This document shows positions 1-38,608 of a DNA stretch of 64,000 nt, in pieces. Location of the stretch: the NCBI GenBank assembly GCA_029339505.1, contig JAQISU010000193.1:1581501-1645500 (forward strand). Reading direction: 5' to 3'. The position numbers and the translations under genes are program-made. Below the pieces are notes generated by a model that saw only the letters and a program-made list of their open reading frames with translations, searched no databases and was not told the DNA's origin. Positions within the stretch are counted from its first letter, which is position 1. Every line of letters begins with the position of its first letter. Origin of the DNA: Unio delphinus. Its lineage: Eukaryota; Mollusca; Bivalvia; Unionida; Unionidae.

Positions 1-258
1 TACAGAAGCTTCACAAAATTTATTGCACATATCCAATTTTTCAACAAATATAAAGACTAAAACAATGAAGTCATGTAAAAACATAATTGTAGAAAGAACA
101 AGAAATCAATGTGAATTGTTTTTATATAAATGAAATTTCACAACATACCAAACAGAATTGGTGTGTTAATGTTAGCATCTAATCATACACATAAAACACC
201 GTCGGAGCTAGCAGTGCTCACAAAAGATTATCAAAAAGATAAAAGGGTAAGAAAGCAG

Positions 259-3200
259 TTTTATTAAAGGAGTTTTATTAAAGGAGTTTTATTAAAGGAG
301 TAAAGGAGTTTTATTAAAGGAGTTTTATTAAAGGAGTTTTATTAAAGGAGTTTTATCAAAGGAGTTTTATCAAAGGAGTTTTATTAAAGGAGTTTTATCA
401 AAGGAGTTTTATTAAAGGAGTTTTATTAAAGGAGTTTTATTAAAGGAGTTTTATTAAAGGAGTAAAGGAGTTTTATTAAAGGAGTTTTATTAAAGGAGTT
501 TTATTAAAGGAGTTTTATCAAAGGAGTTTTATTAAAGGAGTTTTATCAAAGGAGTTTTATTAAAGGAGTTTTATTAAAGGAGTTTTATTAAAGGAGTTTT
601 ATCAAAGGAGTTTTATCAAAGGAGTTTTATCAAAGGAGTTTTATCAAAGGAGTTTTATTAAAGGAGTTTTATTAAAGGAGTTTTATTAAAGGAGTTTTAT
701 CAAAGGAGTTTTATCAAAGGAGTTTTATCAAAGGAGTTTTATTAAAGGAGTTTTAGTAAAGGAGTTTTATTAAAGGAGTTTTATTAAAGGAGTTTTAGTA
801 AAGGAGTTTTATTAAAGGAGTTTTATCAAAGGAGTTTTATCAAAGGAGTTTTATCAAAGGAGTTTTATTAAAGGAGTTTTATCAAAGGAGTTTTATCAAA
901 GGAGTTTTATCAAAGGAGTTTTATTAAAGGAGTTTTATTAAAGGAGTTTTATTAAAGGAGTTTTATCAAAGGAGTTTTATTAAAGGAGTAAAGGAGTTTT
1001 ATTAAAGGAGTTTTATTAAAGGAGTTTTATTAAAGGAGTTTTATCAAAGGAGTTTTATCAAAGGAGTTTTATTAAAGGAGTTTTATCAAAGGAGTTTTAT
1101 TAAAGGAGTTTTATTAAAGGAGTTTTATTAAAGGAGTAAAGGAGTTTTATTAAAGGAGTTTTATTAAAGGAGTTTTATTAAAGGAGTTTTATCAAAGGAG
1201 TTTTATTAAAGGAGTAAAGGAGTTTTATTAAAGGAGTTTTAGTAAAGGAGTTTTATTAAAGGAGTTTTATTAAAGGAGTTTTATTAAAGGAGTTTTATCA
1301 AAGGAGTTTTATCAAAGGAGTTTTATTAAAGGAGTTTTATTAAAGGAGTTTTATTAAAGGAGTTTTATTAAAGGAGTTTTAGTAAAGGAGTTTTATCAAA
1401 GGAGTTTTATCAAAGGAGTTTTATTAAAGGAGTTTTATTAAAGGAGTTTTAGTAAAGGAGTTTTATTAAAGGAGTTTTATCAAAGGAGTTTTATCAAAGG
1501 AGTTTTATTAAAGGAGTTTTATTAAAGGAGTTTTATTAAAGGAGTTTTATTAAAGGAGTTTTAGTAAAGGAGTTTTATTAAAGGAGTTTTATTAAAGGAG
1601 TTTTAGTAAAGGAGTTTTATTAAAGGAGTTTTATCAAAGGAGTTTTATTAAAGGAGTTTTATCAAAGGAGTTTTATCAAAGGAGTTTTATTAAAGGAGTT
1701 TTATTAAAGGAGTTTTATTAAAGGAGTTTTATTAAAGGAGTTTTATTAAAGGAGTTTTAGTAAAGGAGTTTTATTAAAGGAGTTTTATCAAAGGAGTTTT
1801 ATTAAAGGAGTTTTATTAAAGGAGTTTTAGTAAAGGAGTTTTAGTAAAGGAGTTTTATTAAAGGAGTTTTATTAAAGGAGTTTTATTAAAGGAGTTTTAG
1901 TAAAGGAGTTTTAGTAAAGGAGTTTTAGTAAAGGAGTTTTAGTAAAGGAGTTTTATTAAAGGAGTTTTATCAAAGGAGTTTTATCAAAGGAGTTTTATTA
2001 AAGGAGTTTTATCAAAGGAGTTTTATCAAAGGAGTTTTATTAAAGGAGTTTTATTAAAGGAGTTTTATTAAAGGAGTTTTATTAAAGGAGTTTTAGTAAA
2101 GGAGTTTTATTAAAGGAGTTTTAGTAAAGGAGTTTTAGTAAAGGAGTTTTAGTAAAGGAGTTTTAGTAAAGGAGTTTTAGTAAAGGAGTTTTATTAAAGG
2201 AGTTTTATCAAAGGAGTTTTATTAAAGGAGTTTTATCAAAGGAGTTTTATCAAAGGAGTTTTATTAAAGGAGTTTTATTAAAGGAGTTTTAGTAAAGGAG
2301 TTTTATTAAAGGAGTTTTATCAAAGGAGTTTTATTAAAGGAGTTTTATTAAAGGAGTTTTATTAAAGGAGTTTTAGTAAAGGAGTTTTATCAAAGGAGTT
2401 TTATTAAAGGAGTTTTATTAAAGGAGTTTTATTAAAGGAGTTTTAGTAAAGGAGTTTTATTAAAGGAGTTTTAGTAAAGGAGTTTTATTAAAGGAGTTTT
2501 ATCAAAGGAGTTTTATTAAAGGAGTTTTATCAAAGGAGTTTTATCAAAGGAGTTTTATTAAAGGAGTTTTATTAAAGGAGTTTTATCAAAGGAGTTTTAT
2601 CAAAGGAGTTTTATTAAAGGAGTTTTATTAAAGGAGTTTTATCAAAGGAGTTTTATCAAAGGAGTTTTATCAAAGGAGTTTTATTAAAGGAGTTTTAGTA
2701 AAGGAGTTTTAGTAAAGGAGTTTTAGTAAAGGAGTTTTAGTAAAGGAGTTTTAGTAAAGGAGTTTTATCAAAGGAGTTTTATCAAAGGAGTTTTATTAAA
2801 GGAGTTTTATTAAAGGAGTTTTATTAAAGGAGTTTTATCAAAGGAGTTTTATCAAAGGAGTTTTATGAAAGGAGTTTTATTAAAGGAGTTTTATCAAAGG
2901 AGTTTTATCAAAGGAGTTTTATCAAAGGAGTTTTATCAAAGGAGTTTTATCAAAGGAGTTTTATTAAAGGAGTTTTATTAAAGGAGTTTTATCAAAGGAG
3001 TTTTATCAAAGGAGTTTTATCAAAGGAGTTTTATCAAAGGAGTTTTATCAAAGGAGTTTTATTAAAGGAGTTTTATCAAAGGAGTTTTATCAAAGGAGTT
3101 TTATCAAAGGAGTTTTATCAAAGGAGTTTTATCAAAGGAGTTTTATCAAAGGAGTTTTATTAAAGGAGTTTTATCAAAGGAGTTTTATCAAAGGAGTTTT

Positions 3201-6200
3201 ATTAAAGGAGTTTTATCAAAGGAGTTTTATTAAAGGAGTTTTAGTAAAGGAGTTTTATTAAAGGAGTTTTAGTAAAGGAGTTTTAGTAAAGGAGTTTTAG
3301 TAAAGGAGTTTTAGTAAAGGAGTTTTATTAAAGGAGTTTTAGTAAAGGAGTTTTAGTAAAGGAGTTTTATTAAAGGAGTTTTATTAAAGGAGTTTTAGTA
3401 AAGGAGTTTTAGTAAAGGAGTTTTATCAAAGGAGTTTTATCAAAGGAGTTTTATTAAAGGAGTTTTATTAAAGGAGTTTTATTAAAGGAGTTTTATTAAA
3501 GGAGTTTTAGTAAAGGAGTTTTATTAAAGGAGTTTTATTAAAGGAGTTTTAGTAAAGGAGTTTTAGTAAAGGAGTTTTATTAAAGGAGTTTTATCAAAGG
3601 AGTTTTATCAAAGGAGTTTTATCAAAGGAGTTTTATCAAAGGAGTTTTATTAAAGGAGTTTTAGTAAAGGAGTTTTATTAAAGGAGTTTTATCAAAGGAG
3701 TTTTATCAAAGGAGTTTTATCAAAGGAGTTTTATCAAAGGAGTTTTATTAAAGGAGTTTTATTAAAGGAGTTTTATCAAAGGAGTTTTATTAAAGGAGTT
3801 TTAGTAAAGGAGTTTTAGTAAAGGAGTTTTAGTAAAGGAGTTTTATTAAAGGAGTTTTATCAAAGGAGTTTTAGTAAAGGAGTTTTAGTAAAGGAGTTTT
3901 AGTAAAGGAGTTTTATCAAAGGAGTTTTATTAAAGGAGTTTTAGTAAAGGAGTTTTAGTAAAGGAGTTTTAGTAAAGGAGTTTTATCAAAGGAGTTTTAT
4001 CAAAGGAGTTTTATCAAAGGAGTTTTATTAAAGGAGTTTTATTAAAGGAGTTTTATCAAAGGAGTTTTATCAAAGGAGTTTTATCAAAGGAGTTTTATCA
4101 AAGGAGTTTTATTAAAGGAGTTTTATTAAAGGAGTTTTATCAAAGGAGTTTTATCAAAGGAGTTTTATTAAAGGAGTTTTATCAAAGGAGTTTTATTAAA
4201 GGAGTTTTAGTAAAGGAGTTTTATTAAAGGAGTTTTAGTAAAGGAGTTTTAGTAAAGGAGTTTTATCAAAGGAGTTTTATCAAAGGAGTTTTATCAAAGG
4301 AGTTTTATCAAAGGAGTTTTATTAAAGGAGTTTTATTAAAGGAGTTTTATCAAAGGAGTTTTATCAAAGGAGTTTTATCAAAGGAGTTTTATTAAAGGAG
4401 TTTTAGTAAAGGAGTTTTAGTAAAGGAGTTTTAGTAAAGGAGTTTTAGTAAAGGAGTTTTAGTAAAGGAGTTTTATCAAAGGAGTTTTATCAAAGGAGTT
4501 TTAGTAAAGGAGTTTTAGTAAAGGAGTTTTAGTAAAGGAGTTTTATTAAAGGAGTTTTATCAAAGGAGTTTTATCAAAGGAGTTTTATCAAAGGAGTTTT
4601 ATCAAAGGAGTTTTATTAAAGGAGTTTTATTAAAGGAGTTTTATCAAAGGAGTTTTATCAAAGGAGTTTTATCAAAGGAGTTTTATCAAAGGAGTTTTAT
4701 TAAAGGAGTTTTATTAAAGGAGTTTTATCAAAGGAGTTTTATCAAAGGAGTTTTATTAAAGGAGTTTTATCAAAGGAGTTTTAGTAAAGGAGTTTTAGTA
4801 AAGGAGTTTTATTAAAGGAGTTTTATTAAAGGAGTTTTAGTAAAGGAGTTTTATCAAAGGAGTTTTATCAAAGGAGTTTTATTAAAGGAGTTTTATTAAA
4901 GGAGTTTTATCAAAGGAGTTTTATCAAAGGAGTTTTATCAAAGGAGTTTTATTAAAGGAGTTTTATTAAAGGAGTTTTATCAAAGGAGTTTTATCAAAGG
5001 AGTTTTATTAAAGGAGTTTTATCAAAGGAGTTTTATTAAAGGAGTTTTAGTAAAGGAGTTTTATTAAAGGAGTTTTAGTAAAGGAGTTTTAGTAAAGGAG
5101 TTTTATTAAAGGAGTTTTATCAAAGGAGTTTTAGTAAAGGAGTTTTAGTAAAGGAGTTTTATTAAAGGAGTTTTATCAAAGGAGTTTTATCAAAGGAGTT
5201 TTATTAAAGGAGTTTTATTAAAGGAGTTTTATCAAAGGAGTTTTATCAAAGGAGTTTTATCAAAGGAGTTTTATTAAAGGAGTTTTATTAAAGGAGTTTT
5301 ATCAAAGGAGTTTTATCAAAGGAGTTTTATTAAAGGAGTTTTATCAAAGGAGTTTTAGTAAAGGAGTTTTAGTAAAGGAGTTTTATTAAAGGAGTTTTAG
5401 TAAAGGAGTTTTATTAAAGGAGTTTTATCAAAGGAGTTTTATTAAAGGAGTTTTATTAAAGGAGTTTTATTAAAGGAGTTTTATCAAAGGAGTTTTATCA
5501 AAGGAGTTTTATTAAAGGAGTTTTATTAAAGGAGTTTTATCAAAGGAGTTTTAGTAAAGGAGTTTTAGTAAAGGAGTTTTATTAAAGGAGTTTTAGTAAA
5601 GGAGTTTTAGTAAAGGAGTTTTAGTAAAGGAGTTTTAGTAAAGGAGTTTTAGTAAAGGAGTTTTATCAAAGGAGTTTTAGTAAAGGAGTTTTATTAAAGG
5701 AGTTTTAGTAAAGGAGTTTTATTAAAGGAGTTTTATCAAAGGAGTTTTATCAAAGGAGTTTTATCAAAGGAGTTTTATCAAAGGAGTTTTAGTAAAGGAG
5801 TTTTAGTAAAGGAGTTTTATTAAAGGAGTTTTATCAAAGGAGTTTTATCAAAGGAGTTTTATCAAAGGAGTTTTATTAAAGGAGTTTTATTAAAGGAGTT
5901 TTATCAAAGGAGTTTTAGTAAAGGAGTTTTAGTAAAGGAGTTTTAGTAAAGGAGTTTTATTAAAGGAGTTTTATCAAAGGAGTTTTAGTAAAGGAGTTTT
6001 AGTAAAGGAGTTTTAGTAAAGGAGTTTTATCAAAGGAGTTTTATTAAAGGAGTTTTAGTAAAGGAGTTTTAGTAAAGGAGTTTTAGTAAAGGAGTTTTAT
6101 TAAAGGAGTTTTATCAAAGGAGTTTTATCAAAGGAGTTTTATCAAAGGAGTTTTATCAAAGGAGTTTTATTAAAGGAGTTTTATTAAAGGAGTTTTATCA

Positions 6201-7060
6201 AAGGAGTTTTATCAAAGGAGTTTTATCAAAGGAGTTTTATTAAAGGAGTTTTATTAAAGGAGTTTTATCAAAGGAGTTTTATCAAAGGAGTTTTATCAAA
6301 GGAGTTTTAGTAAAGGAGTTTTAGTAAAGGAGTTTTATTAAAGGAGTTTTAGTAAAGGAGTTTTAGTAAAGGAGTTTTAGTAAAGGAGTTTTATCAAAGG
6401 AGTTTTATTAAAGGAGTTTTATTAAAGGAGTTTTATTAAAGGAGTTTTATCAAAGGAGTTTTATCAAAGGAGTTTTATCAAAGGAGTTTTATTAAAGGAG
6501 TTTTATCAAAGGAGTTTTAGTAAAGGAGTTTTATTAAAGGAGTTTTATTAAAGGAGTTTTAGTAAAGGAGTTTTATTAAAGGAGTTTTATCAAAGGAGTT
6601 TTATCAAAGGAGTTTTATCAAAGGAGTTTTAGTAAAGGAGTTTTAGTAAAGGAGTTTTATTAAAGGAGTTTTATTAAAGGAGTTTTAGTAAAGGAGTTTT
6701 AGTAAAGGAGTTTTATTAAAGGAGTTTTAGTAAAGGAGTTTTATTAAAGGAGTTTTAGTAAAGGAGTTTTAGTAAAGGAGTTTTATTAAAGGAGTTTTAT
6801 CAAAGGAGTTTTATTAAAGGAGTTTTATCAAAGGAGTTTTATCAAAGGAGTTTTATTAAAGGAGTTTTATTAAAGGAGTTTTATTAAAGGAGTTTTAGTA
6901 AAGGAGTTTTATTAAAGGAGTTTTATCAAAGGAGTTTTATTAAAGGAGTTTTAGTAAAGGAGTTTTATTAAAGGAGTTTTATTAAAGGAGTTTTATTAAA
7001 GGAGTTTTATCAAAGGAGTTTTATCAAAGGAGTTTTATTAAAGGAGTTTTATTAAAGGAA
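259..7060. repeat. 14-bp satellite array, about 483 units
   Basis: Continuous head-to-tail array of the unit TTTTATTAAAGGAG. By eye, nearly all variation falls at positions 6-7 of the unit, which read TT, TC or GT, with one TG unit at 2861-2874. Five extra 8-bp partial units (TAAAGGAG) occur at 301, 463, 989, 1137 and 1215. From 1223 to 7046 the array is 5824 bp, exactly 416 x 14, so no net indel is present. The GT state first appears at 751. The array has no coding capacity (TAA in every unit). It begins after unique sequence and ends abruptly at GGAAGGAACA, about 1.4 kb beyond the FMO stop codon. Confidence 0.98.
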
Positions 7061-8504
7061 GGAACAATTTGTGCAACATTAGGCACCTATTTGACAAAGA
7101 AGATGATGACAATAACGAATTAATTTCATCTTTCTGGAAATATAAACTGACATAATCACTTTTGTAATTATACAAAAAAAACACAAACTTAGCAGAATCA
7201 GTAGAAAATAACAGACTTTATTAGATGCTTTAGTAATGTACAGGCCACAGGAGGGTACTTGTAGGGCTGAAGTAGTGGGGAAAGAAGAATGGTGACAGGA
7301 TGAAATTTATTTTTGGGGTGGGGTGGGTGGGGGGAGTCTCCCCATTGTGTTCAGCTGCATCCTTGTAACTTAAAATGTCATAAATCTATAAAAATGAAGA
7401 ACAACAATAACTTATAAAATAGAGCCAACAAATATATTATCTTAACACTTTGCAATGATGGTAGCAATGCAGTACAAAAGTTGATTATATGTTGAAAGAT
7501 ATTCAATCAATATTCTTTGTAGAGAAACATTGGAATTCCCATTTCGTGAATGTAACTCACACCACCTTCCTCCAAACATTCCCAATCTGCTGTCCTAGAC
7601 CCGAACCATCACATAGGTGGGTTAAAATTTTACAACTATTGCAGACCTGCCAATCTTAATGAGACCTTTCTCAGTCAGGCAGTCTATCCGTAAGTGACAA
7701 GTTTTCAGTAAAACAAAATATCATGTACTGCTAGCATTAGAAGACATGCATTTAAAAAGTTCAGATGTTATATTGGAGGCTGTTGCAGAAATGGTAAACA
7801 GAATAGTCCACTAAAACGTTTGTAAAGAAAACTTAGACCTTAATTATCTCAAGCACAGTTTTATAAAATGTAGTTCCAAACCCAACTGAATTCAATGGTT
7901 TCTTGCTATACCTCAATAGGACACATTTTCTTGGATGACTTTCTATATTTCACATCCTTAAAATGTCTTACATGTTCGACACAATTGTTTTTCAAATTCT
8001 ATATTAATGGCTTTATCATGAAAACATTTTTTGTTAACAAATATGAGCAGTTTATAGAATCCATGCTCATACTGTAAAGTTAGTCTGGTTCCCTGACCAG
8101 TAACACTAAAAATAATATTAAAACTGGATATGCCACTATCTGGGTTTTACCACAACACAACAATCATATTTTCATATCGTTTGCTTTTATTGCACAAGTC
8201 AGTATTTCATGGGTTTTCTTTAATGAGAGTTATGATCAAAACATAAACTTCCAATAATTTCCAGACCTCAAGTCTTTATCACCAGCAATATCAATGGAAC
8301 ATCACACATTTCTAATACATATCTATGTATAATCACATAATGAATGAAGTATCAAATGGTCCTTAAATTTCTTTGGTAAAAATTCCTGTTATACATTTAT
8401 GGCAATACATACCAGTACTTTTTATACGAACAAATATTCATATAATGATTGTTTCTCATACATATCTGGTGAAATGTAAAGGTAGCCAGTCCAATATCAA
8501 CTAA
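7061..8504 (-). other. FMO 3' flank and probable 3' UTR
   Basis: Unique AT-rich sequence between the satellite and the FMO stop codon; no coding region was recognised. On the minus strand, AATAAA-type polyadenylation signals are possible at 8186-8191 (about 315 nt after the stop) and 7217-7222. Which one is used cannot be told from sequence. A G-rich run lies at 7314-7335. Confidence 0.4.
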
Positions 8505-33917
<25,413 letters not shown>

Positions 33918-34023
33918 GTTGCAAATTATTCTTGCTGGATTGTTGAGGTTCTTTATACTTTCTGATGTTATACAGACGAACACCTGAATAAAACTGAGTG
34001 TGCTATCAATCTACTCTAGCTAT

Positions 34024-34062
34024 CTTCACTGGGGGAGCATTCGTATTACAGAAATTTATATC
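34024..34062 (-). promoter_or_regulatory. Possible FMO core promoter (TATA-like)
   Basis: On the minus strand TATAAAT occurs at 34060-34054. About 30 bp downstream lies CCCAGTGAAG (A at 34030), which could serve as an initiator and would give a 5' UTR of about 110 nt. This rests on spacing and consensus only; TATAAAT is common by chance in AT-rich DNA. Confidence 0.3.
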
Positions 34063-34597
34063 TCACTTGAACAATATGGTCCCTATATCTTTCGCTCTAC
34101 AGCTTCGTACATTGGCATTGCATAGCATTTTCATTTTTAAAGAAAAGCAATAATATGACGGGGAAGAATCATACCGAGTAACATTTTTACATCAAATTAC
34201 CCCGACGACTCGTTCTGACATTGTCTTTTTAAGTAATGATATGGTCAGAACGGGTCATATGGTATATTTCTCGTCTGGTTTTTCCTTCACAAGTTCAGGT
34301 TATTGTTTTTATTGTTGTTTAACATTAGGATCGCGTCGAGCACCAGTACATGTAGTTGTAAATCACATCGACCTGCACCGTTGATAAACATGAGCTGTCC
34401 ACGAGAAGGGGTATACCGTGCGAATAGACATTACCTTAAATGTATGCTGAAACGTTGTGGTCTCTTAACATCTTTTATAATCGATACCGCCATGACATGT
34501 AGAAGAGTCGATTTGTTTATTAATGTGTGATAAGCTTTGAATTAGACTATATTACGTCATACTATAGTTGCCCCTCTTTGATTTCTTTGAAGCGTCA

Positions 34598-34648
<51 letters not shown>

Positions 34649-36945
34649 GATTTTGTATAGCGCCTCATCTTTAGAAGCTCTAAGCGCTTTGCAACATCGA
34701 TAACTATGTATTTAAAAAACAAACATTAAATTAGAAAACATAAGAAACATGCTAAAAATATTAAAAGTAGGAAACATTATTGGGTCTTTCAGTTTGTTCT
34801 TGCAGTCGAAAAAGTTGAGTTATAAGAGCACTCTTGAAAGGGATAACTACGGTAATTTCAATGGGCAATTCATTCCACGTTGCTGGGCCCTGGTATGCAT
34901 AAGAACGTTGAACATCTGACTTCGTTTTCATAGTTGGAATAATGAGTATACAATTGTCAGAAGAGGAGCATAAGTATCTTGCTGGTGTATACACATGGGT
35001 GAAACCAGATAGGTATGTTGGGCTGGAGTCCGTCAGTTTCGTAGCACATAGAACAAATTTTGTGTTTGGTTCTGGATAGAATGGATAGCCAGAGTAGGGT
35101 ACAGAGCAGCGCGGAGGTGTGCTCTGATCGTGGTACTCTAAAGATGATCAGAGCAGATGTGTTCGAATCTTTTTGAAGTTTCTGGAGTATATATTGAGAC
35201 GAACCAGACATAATTGAGTTTACCGCTCCGGTGGCCTAGTGGTTAGAGCGTTCGCCGCGGAAGCGGGAGGTCGTGGGTTCGATCCCCGGCAGAGTCATAC
35301 CAAAGACTTACAAAAATGGTACTAACAATTGCCTCGCTTGACGCTCAGCATTAAGAGGTTAGTGTTAGGACTGGTCGGCTTGGTGTCAGGATAATGTGAC
35401 TGGGTGGGACATCATTCTACATGTCTGCGGCATGATGCCTCAGTGCTAGACATCACTATAAACTGCCTCACAGCAGACATCGTAGCGATATGACTGAAAA
35501 ATTGTTAAAGCTACGTTAAAAATCCTAATCAAACAAACAAACAAACATAATTGAGTTCCAGCAGTCCAGTCTTGAAAGTATTCATGAACACAAAAGTGTT
35601 TTAGTGGCATCAACTGAAAGATATTTGCGAATGGAGCTGATGTGTCTCAGCTCAAGATATGCAGCCTTGCATATGTTCACGACATATTGGTGGAATGTGA
35701 GAGTACTGTCTAGAGTAACGCTTAGGGTGTAAATGTAATGTTGGTTTTGCTGATATTTATTTCTGATGTTTGAGGTTAAGGATGTAAATGAGAAAGTCTT
35801 TGTGTTGTGATCAGAATGGCCTTAATTTTTATCATCATTCATCTGCAGCTTGTTACATGTCATCCCTGATTTCACATCAGAAATGCACCTCTCTACTCCT
35901 TGGAAGGTAGCATCATCTTCAGTTGGGTGACTAGTTTTGTATATTTGGGTGTCATCAGCGTACAATTGGCGAGGCACTGGATAATTATATATGACACCTG
36001 AGAGCGGTTGAGTGTATAGAATGAAGGAACATGTCGAATAACAGACCCCTGTGGAACACCACATTATATACAAAATGGCCAAGAGTGTATTCCATTTGAA
36101 GATACAGTTTGTGTTCAGTTGACTAAGTAGGACTTGAACCACAATAATGCTGTATTGTGATTGCCGACTACGTGCTGGAGAAGGAGAATAATATACCATG
36201 GTCGATTGTGTCAAATGATACAGACAAATCAAGGAGCTGAGTACTGTAATCTTTCCGCTATCCAAAGCAGAGAGAATGTCATTAACTACTTTCAGAAGAG
36301 TAGTTTCAGTACTGTGGCAAGGGCGATATGCAGACTGTACATTGCTAATAAGACTGTTTAAATTCAGATCAGATCCAAGTTGGGTCAGAATAACTTTTTC
36401 TAAGATTTTTGTTATATGAACGGGAGATTAGAAACTGGGCGGTAGTTTTTTAAATTGTATATGGTTGAGTGTTGGTTTCTTCAGCAGAGGCTTTAGAATG
36501 GCAGTTTGGAAAAATGATGGAAATTCACAGACGGAGAGAGGTATAAACAACATCAGTTAGTGAAGATAATAATTGATCTAAGCACCCAAGCAGCAGTGAT
36601 GTTTGAATTGGATCAAGTTTGCATGACTTTGGTGAATTCTTCATCACGATTATTCTTACTAACTCTTGAAAGAAAAGCTTAAATTCTGCTAGCGGTTGTC
36701 GCTAAAATTCTGTATCGCAACTGTATGGTGACGACGAGCCAACTGAAATTGTGTTGTCAAGCTAATTTCTAATGGTTTGTACCTTTTGCATAGAATAAAT
36801 TTGCAAACAGGCCCGGAAGGTCTACTGGAGAGACGTTAGTTGAAAGTGATGTACATTTGTTCATTGACATTAGTTTATTAGTAATCTCGAAGAGCAGGTG
36901 CAACTCTCCGTGATCTTGGTACTGAAGTGGGATAATTTGGCTAAA
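34598..36945 (-). mobile_element. Degenerate L2/CR1-type LINE
   Basis: Reverse-transcriptase blocks in the right order, across several frames: PKSCKLDPIQTSLLL, LKPLLKK, NYRPVSNLPFI, QSAYRPCHSTETTLLK, then LLDLSVSFDTIDHG (motif A, 36198-36238), GVPQGSV (motif B, 36041-36060) and YADDTQIY (motif C, 35951-35962 region). The C-terminal RSYAYQGPATWNELP follows near 34850-34910. The 3' end has an AGCGC/GCGCT hairpin followed by (ATT)n (34647-34598), as in many L2/CR1 elements. Frameshifts and stops make it inactive. A SINE interrupts it at 35221-35544. The 5' limit is uncertain. Confidence 0.88.
35221..35544 (+). mobile_element. tRNA-derived SINE, family A, full length, nested in the LINE
   Basis: The most intact family A copy. 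Its tRNA-like head has box A-like TGGCCTAGTGGTTAG and box B GGTTCGATCCC, followed by the family body and an (AAAC)n tail. An exact 13-bp target duplication ACATAATTGAGTT flanks it at 35208-35220 and 35545-35557. It inserted after the LINE had arrived. Confidence 0.95.
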
Positions 36946-37027
36946 TGGGCTATGTTTGTGATTTTCGTCTTAGTGGCTTCATAGATTTATTTATGAATAG
37001 TGGGTCTGATGGAAAGCCAAAGCCTCA

Positions 37028-37128
37028 GGGGGTTTCCCGGGTTCTTCCTATACCATTAAAAGTGGCCACCATGTATCATATGCTGAAAAATGGCGTTAAA
37101 CCCTACAACAACAAGAAAAACAACAAAG
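37028..37128 (+). mobile_element. SINE family B, 3' fragment
   Basis: Matches only the 3' half of family B (GGTTCTTCC onward, TGCTGAAAAATGGCGTTAAA and an ACAACAAC tail). The head is absent, so the copy is 5'-truncated. Confidence 0.75.
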
Positions 37129-38559
37129 GACGCTGTAGAAGTGGAGCAAGACACCTGAGAAAAATAATAATTGCTCTCGTTTCCAAAACAAGCAGATGAA
37201 GAAACACATACCAACTGAACAGCCAATTCAGGATGAAACACGCTAATGTAGACGAAGATAGACAGCAAGCACACATATTATAAAAAAAATAGCACAAAAA
37301 CGGGACAGCTGCTTCAAACCGGTTAAGCGATAGCGGCATCTTTCCGGAAGTCAATATAGATCTCATTGAAAAGAGGAAGAGCATGGACATTGTATGTTCA
37401 CATACCAGTCTTTCTCAACATGAATGAAAAGAGAGGTGCTCCGCTGTACGTCAGTATGTTTAAATCATTTGTGCAAGAAAGGAAATCCGTGCATTTCGAG
37501 ACACTGACGTAACAATTCAACGAAACAGACGTGGATAACATTTGCGATATCGTGCGGAAGAAAAATATTTATTATAGGGCTTACTTTGTTTAGCACAATA
37601 GTGTCGTAACACTTTATAGACCAACGATCGGAGTATTCGAACGCCCTCGCGTTTGTAGTATCCTCTACACAAATTTTTTTTTAAAAAAATGCATCAAGAA
37701 TATAACAATGAACAACCCTTTGACATATCATCCATTGTTTTACAATTTATATTGTATGCCAAGACATCCAAGTTTATTTGTATCACTCTTACCAGTTTCA
37801 ATTACGAAAACGTTCGTTGTAATAAATAAAAAAGTGCACATAACTAAGTCAACTGAATCATTGATTTATAATCTCTAACCTGAATGGGACCAGAATTGCA
37901 CTAGTATCCATTAATACCCAAAATTGTACTAGTAGCCAGAATTGCACTAGTACTGGGATCCACTGTACCTTACATTTTTTCCATACAAAAACAGCGCCAT
38001 GTAACCCACAGGACCTCGTTACAAAGCAAATTGTGAGTATACACCTATGAATCATGGTTTAACCTGTAACAATAAAACACAACCCATGCAATCCAACTTT
38101 GATGCAATACATATATTGCTTTTCCTTTACTAAAATAAATGTGGTGTAGGTGTTATACTGTTACAGGTTAGACCCTGATTCATGAACGGTTACTCCTAAT
38201 TTGCTTTTTATTACGAGCCCCTGTGATTTTGCATACACTATGGGCTAGTTTATTTCCATCACACAACATAATGACGCATTTCATCCTTCGGTAACTACCG
38301 GATAATTCCGCAAATTACCATAACGTTGAGAGATTGGAATTATATCCCTTTCCACACATGAAGATATAAATTAAACTGCTTATGTATGTATGCATGTATG
38401 TATGTATGTATGTATGTATGTATGTATGTATGTATGTATGTATGTATGTATGTATGTATGTATTCTTGACGAAATAATGCTGAATGTTTTGAACTTGCAG
38501 AAGCATGAGCACTTAAAGCAACATATATTTTTAGGGGAAGCAACTAGCAAAAATTAACT

Positions 38560-38608
<49 letters not shown>

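Noticed and set aside
259..7060. AAAGGAG motifs resembling hundreds of Shine-Dalgarno sites
   Set aside because: The window is eukaryotic and the motif is simply part of a 14-bp satellite unit.
33918..33983. Upstream in-frame extension of FMO exon 1 by 22 residues
   Set aside because: It has no ATG (starts at GTG), while MAKRVAVIGAG starts at a good-context ATG and matches the usual FMO N-terminus.
35223..35295. tRNA-like sequence with A and B boxes as a tRNA gene
   Set aside because: It is the head of a SINE with body, tail and target duplication; the anticodon loop is not tRNA-like. The same holds for 24301, 50063 and 56254.
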